Origin: Cucumis sativus
Taxonomy: Eukaryota; Streptophyta; Magnoliopsida; Cucurbitales; Cucurbitaceae
Direction: 5' to 3'
Assembly (NCBI RefSeq): GCF_000004075.3
Contig: NC_026656.2
Coordinates: 17,618,607 to 17,682,606, forward strand
Length of the DNA: 64,000 bases
Position numbers and translations under genes: made by a program. Of the stretch, positions 60,071 to 64,000 are shown in pieces (within the stretch, counting starts at the first letter, position 1; every line of letters starts with the position of its first letter). Under the pieces are notes generated by a model. It searched no databases. It was not told the DNA's origin and saw nothing but the letters and a program-made list of their open reading frames with translations.

Positions 60071-62430
60071 CTGATTTTTAAATACCTATTTTAGTGTCTA
60101 ATTTAAAAAATATAGTAAATAAATAAACAAGGATTCCAAATATATTGATAATATTATAACTAAGAATAATGAGGATAAATTAAATAAGGTTTAATGATAA
60201 CAGATAAGTTGTGATTGGCTTTAGTCAAAAGAAAAAAAAAAGGTTGTGATGGTAAGAAAATGACAACTAATAAAGAAATATATCCTTAGTATTTATCTAA
60301 TTTTATGTCTATTGGTACATGTCATCATTTAGTCATATAATAAAGAGAAAAGGTAAAAATTAGATTATTATTGTTTTTAAAAAATAATGAAATAAGACTT
60401 GTGAGTATAGTCAATAAATAAAATTAGTCAAATAATAAATAAAAAACCCACGTTATTGTAGTTTAATGTATTTATCATTTGTATATTTGAAATATTTTTT
60501 AAATAGATATTGATAAATTAATATATATCAATATCGCATTTGAAATGAATTGTAAATTAATTATTTATGTTATTGACGTAATAATATTGTGTCGAGTATT
60601 TAACGTGTAAAATAAAGTAAATTTATTGGTAATGAGGTGTCTATTGCTATTGAATAAATGTGTTTAGTACCTAGAAATAATTTAATATTTAAAAAAAAAA
60701 AAGTTATGACTTTTAATTTTTAAAACAATTAAGAAAAATCTTAACATCAAGTTTTAAATATGTTATTTCATAAAGTTCACTAATAACTTTTAAAATACTT
60801 TTAAACTTTATTTTAAAAAAAGTTATTGAAATAGTTTGAATAAATATGAATATTTAAAAGATTTTTCTATCTCTAAGTAATCCAAATATATGCTAAGAAC
60901 ACTTTATGAATTAAAAATTGTCACTTTCCTTTCTTTTGTGAGATTACAAGAAAATAGTATTGTTACATAAGAAAGTTTTATTTAGTATTTAACACGTCTT
61001 TAGATAATATATATTATTGTTATTTGATGAGTGATGTGTAATTATTCATAGTTATTTTTTTGTATCAAACAAATGGAAGTAGTATGAATGTTTTTAATAC
61101 TATTATCGTGGAACTATAAATTTTTTCAAATAAAACTTAACATTGAGTTGACCATATGGTTATCATTGGGATTTTACTCATGAATTGGAACCTAATTTTA
61201 GTTTTTTATTTTATATAGTTACAAAATTTTGATTGAATTACATTTTTCAAAAGACAAAATTGATTCAAATGTATAGTTTTCACACAATCCAGTTGAAAAA
61301 TATCTGTTTTTAAGATAGTATAAACTACTCGAACATAATAAAAAAAGTGAAACAAAGTTCCATTTGACAAATCGAAAAAGGAGGTTGATTTGAAAAAGAA
61401 AACCCACGACAAATTCCAACCATTACCAAATTACATTACAATACAACGAACACATTTGTTGTTAGAGAACCCATAGAAAACCTCGTCAATAGCCTTATAC
61501 GAGTGTCTTAACCTACCTGTTTCGAACTTTCTTTTTTTGGAGTGGAATATTTATGGAATCCCCATCCATATCCGGCAAGATTAAGAATGCCTGGTTATAG
61601 GGTCCTTGCCAAACTCAACAAAAAAAAAAAAAACAAAAATGAGTTTGAATCTTTAACAGAATCCGTATACTCAAAATAAATCAAAAATTTCATTAAATAT
61701 GTGTATCTAGGGGTAATTCACTTTGAAGCAACTATTCCCTAGATACACACATCGTGATATTTTATTTATTTCACAATTGAATCAATTTAAAAAAGACCTA
61801 AAGTTAGGGATTTATCAATCGGTAATGTTGCTCCAATACCCAAAACTCTTCGACAGAATCAACCAAAATCACAATCGAAACACCACCACCTTGAAAATCC
61901 ACATAGGTATGTAAGCATAGTAACATTCATATATAAGATCACACTTTGATCATCGTACATACAAATTCACTAATGGCCCAAGTCGATCACGCATTATTGG
62001 TACAAAAAATCAAAACATATATAGAATAAAAAAAGAAGAGCCTCAAAGACCGTACCCATCTCGTTTCTCCACAACACATTGCTTCTTTGAACTCTCGAGA
62101 CAAATCAAAGAAGTTTCTCAAATATGAGTTGGAGAAACGATATTAATAAATTGGAAGAATTGACTAACAAAAACTCTTCCATAGAAAAAAAAAAAACAAT
62201 ACCAACAAGAGAAGAATCTAACATTAACTATTTAAAATTTTAATTATTACTATGTAGAATCCGTTTGTTATTTGTTAATTTTTTAAAAAAATATGAGTTA
62301 GCAGAAAGTATTATAGATTGAATTTGTTAATTACCCTAATGTGCAATATCGACAAATATTCATTACCAAATTTAGATTCCAAGTAATTAAAAGCAATAAG
62401 TTCGAAGAGAAAATTGAATGATTCGCTCAA

Positions 62431-63879
62431 ATGGCGAACACTCCTCCTTCTCACCAGACGTGTATTCCTCTGCCTTCGGACTCAGGTCACTCTCTATTTC
62501 CCCTTTCTTGCCTTCTTTCGGATTGGACTTCCATTTTCATTCATCATCAATTTCATTTTGTTTTGATCTGTCTTTCTTCCTCTTAATCCATACTTACTTG
62601 TTTCAACTTCTGCCTTTTGGATTGACGTCCAATTCTCCGTAGCCTAGGAGGACATTGTTTTCTCTCTTATCCAAGCTTTAATTTCTGTTTGTTTGTCCAA
62701 TGAGGAATCGCGGAATAAACTCGATTGATGTTGGAAACTGATTTTTGATGCAACAGAATCACAATGATGTAATTATCCATGGTTAGAGTAGAAGAATTTT
62801 TTCCGAATTTTTTATAGACATACCGCTCTTTATGTCACTTCGTTTTAGTTTCAGCTCATGCGGATAGGTTTCGGCTTTCTTCATTGCTTTTGCCGCGTAT
62901 GGTTTCCTGATTGCTTTACCCGCGCGTGTTCCGTCGAGAATTTTAGTTATTATGTTCATTTTAAAATTGGGATGATGGAATGTTTTATATAGTTGATATT
63001 TTGCGCGCTGTTTAATGTTAAATGGAACAGTAGAAGAGCTTAATGACCATTCGCTCCTCAGCTTCTGTATTCATATTTTCATTTCGTTTGAAGATTTTTT
63101 TATCATCTTCCAATGATTTCCATTTCGTGTGGGTGTTAGGTGAAAATCAGACCGATCCTGAAGCCAACGCAACCTTGGTTCCTATACATATTGTTACTCA
63201 TGTATCTCAACTGCCTAAAGAATTTGTTGAACCATCACCTGAAAAGCCTTTGGTAGTTGGCTTTGATTGTGAAGGTGTTGACCTGTGTCGCCATGGAAAC
63301 CTATGTGTCATGCAGGTAAATAAAATACTAAGAACAAATCAAAGTTTTACCATCCTTGTGGATAGTAATAAATTTTAGGGCAGAGGCGTGTGTGTTAGTT
63401 AACCTCTTAACTAAGGGAGTCGGTGGTTCTAGTTTATAATTTCAATTTTTCTAACCATCTTGTGATAGTCAATTGAATCAATTCATAATCCAAGTTGCGG
63501 CCTTGCAAGAAAATGACTAATGTCTAATAGTCTAATATTCTGTTAGAAAACAGTGATCGAATTAGTTGAATTTACCTTTCCATCTGTGTTCATTTCTTGC
63601 CAGATTGCATTTCCAGATGCTGTATATCTGGTTGATGCTGTTCAGGGAGGAGAGGAGCTTGTGAAAGTCTGTAAGCCTGCTCTTGAGTCCAAATATGTCA
63701 CAAAAGTTATTCATGATTGCAAACGAGATAGCGAGGTCTCTTTTGGACACTGTTTTCACCATGGAATGCCTTCACAGCGACATGACATGTTTTAGCTAAT
63801 ATTTACTCTACTTTTCCTCCCTCTGTAGGCATTGTACTTCCAGTTTGGTATCAAGTTGAACAACGTTATCGATACACAG
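62431..63879 (+). CDS. 3'-5' exonuclease domain protein (DEDDy superfamily), 5' part
   Basis: Four exons are visible: 62431-62485, 63140-63315, 63604-63735 and 63829-63879. They give 138 residues, and the gene continues past the right edge. The N terminus is MANTPPSHQTCIPLPSDSG, then IHIVTHVSQLP. Motif I of the DEDD exonucleases is LVVGFDCEGVDLC (Asp61, Glu63). Motif II follows in VIHDCKRDSEALYFQFGIKL (Asp residues near 115 and 119). Motif III should lie outside the window. The family (EXD1/Egalitarian-like, RNase D fold) degrades RNA or DNA from the 3' end or binds RNA. The probable Arabidopsis counterpart, At2g25910, also carries a KH domain at its C terminus, which cannot be checked here. 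Exon 1 to exon 2 joins G|GT in frame, fixing the start. Confidence 0.88.
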
Positions 63880-64000
63880 GTGATTATCAATTGTGAGAAG
63901 CCTGACACTCTTCACTTGTTTACACCATTTTATCATGCATTATAATTATATCTTATTTTAGAGGGCTTAGCCACTTAGCATGCCAATATAATGTTACTAA
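63880..64000 (+). other. Start of exonuclease intron 4
   Basis: GTGATTATC follows exon 4 as a splice donor. The remaining 121 bases are T/A-rich with no exon visible, so the intron extends past the window. Confidence 0.7.

Larger units (their letters stand above)
58261..62430. other. Divergent intergenic region between ELF3 and the exonuclease gene
   Basis: About 4.2 kb carrying the ELF3 promoter (-) and the exonuclease promoter (+). It is AT-rich except for a GC-richer island with a palindromic G-box near 59880-60070, and it contains a family A inverted-repeat copy at about 59413-59630. No coding sequence is supported. Confidence 0.65.

Noticed and set aside
61430-61640. Moderately GC-richer segment that might be a gene fragment
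   Set aside because: No reading frame of useful length on either strand and no recognisable motif.
1-64000. CRISPR arrays, operons, prophage or organellar insertions
   Set aside because: No regularly spaced identical repeats with unique spacers, no polycistronic packing, and no chloroplast or mitochondrial gene sequence were seen. This is ordinary plant nuclear DNA.

Overview
The window is nuclear DNA of a dicot plant. Its genes are split by GT-AG introns, intergenic DNA is very AT-rich, and all recognisable proteins are plant types (ferrochelatase with a chlorophyll-binding-like tail, vacuolar processing enzyme, ELF3, neprosin, AG peptide). Several inverted-repeat elements (TAGCAA...TTGCTA ends) and SINEs look like families I associate with Cucurbitaceae, so a cucurbit is my best guess; that is inference, not proof. 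No prokaryotic, organellar or viral segment was seen.

Layout, left to right. An N-MYC downregulated-like (NDL) gene on the minus strand leaves the window after one 20-codon exon (503-562). A 7.4-kb AT-rich gap follows. Then come a two-KH-domain RNA-binding protein with a long Q/G/P/Y-rich tail (+, 8415-14248), convergent with ferrochelatase 2 (-, 14904-17967), and a PITH-domain protein (-, 19619-23170). A vacuolar processing enzyme (+, 26404-30759) and a DUF1639 protein (+, 36448-39121) follow. Next are a 62-residue arabinogalactan peptide (-, 41165-41353), a CXXC zinc-binding CZIB/UPF0587 protein (-, 44093-46444) and a 60-residue orphan peptide gene with its own TATA box (-, 47690-47872). 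The right part holds a secreted neprosin-domain protein (+, 50354-52388), the clock gene ELF3 (-, 53369-57658, with a leader intron and uORFs) and the first four exons of a 3'-5' exonuclease (+, from 62431), which runs off the right edge.

The genes are not a pathway; each has its own promoter. The arrangement is nevertheless informative. From memory, Arabidopsis At2g25910 (3'-5' exonuclease), At2g25930 (ELF3), At2g25940 (alpha-VPE), At2g25950 (PITH) and At2g25970 (KH) lie in the same order, so this window looks like a conserved ancestral block. Ferrochelatase, DUF1639, AG peptide, CZIB, the orphan and neprosin are interspersed here.

Repeats include three tRNA-derived SINEs, all inside introns, four or five short inverted-repeat (MITE-like) elements, a decayed Copia-type LTR retrotransposon fragment with a recognisable primer binding site, and many microsatellites. 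I found no convincing wholly new system. The observations most worth testing are the ELF3 leader, the orphan peptide, an unexplained paired element near 7.2 kb, and GC-richer islands in noncoding DNA. All exon boundaries were read by eye from splice signals and reading frame; no transcript data were available.
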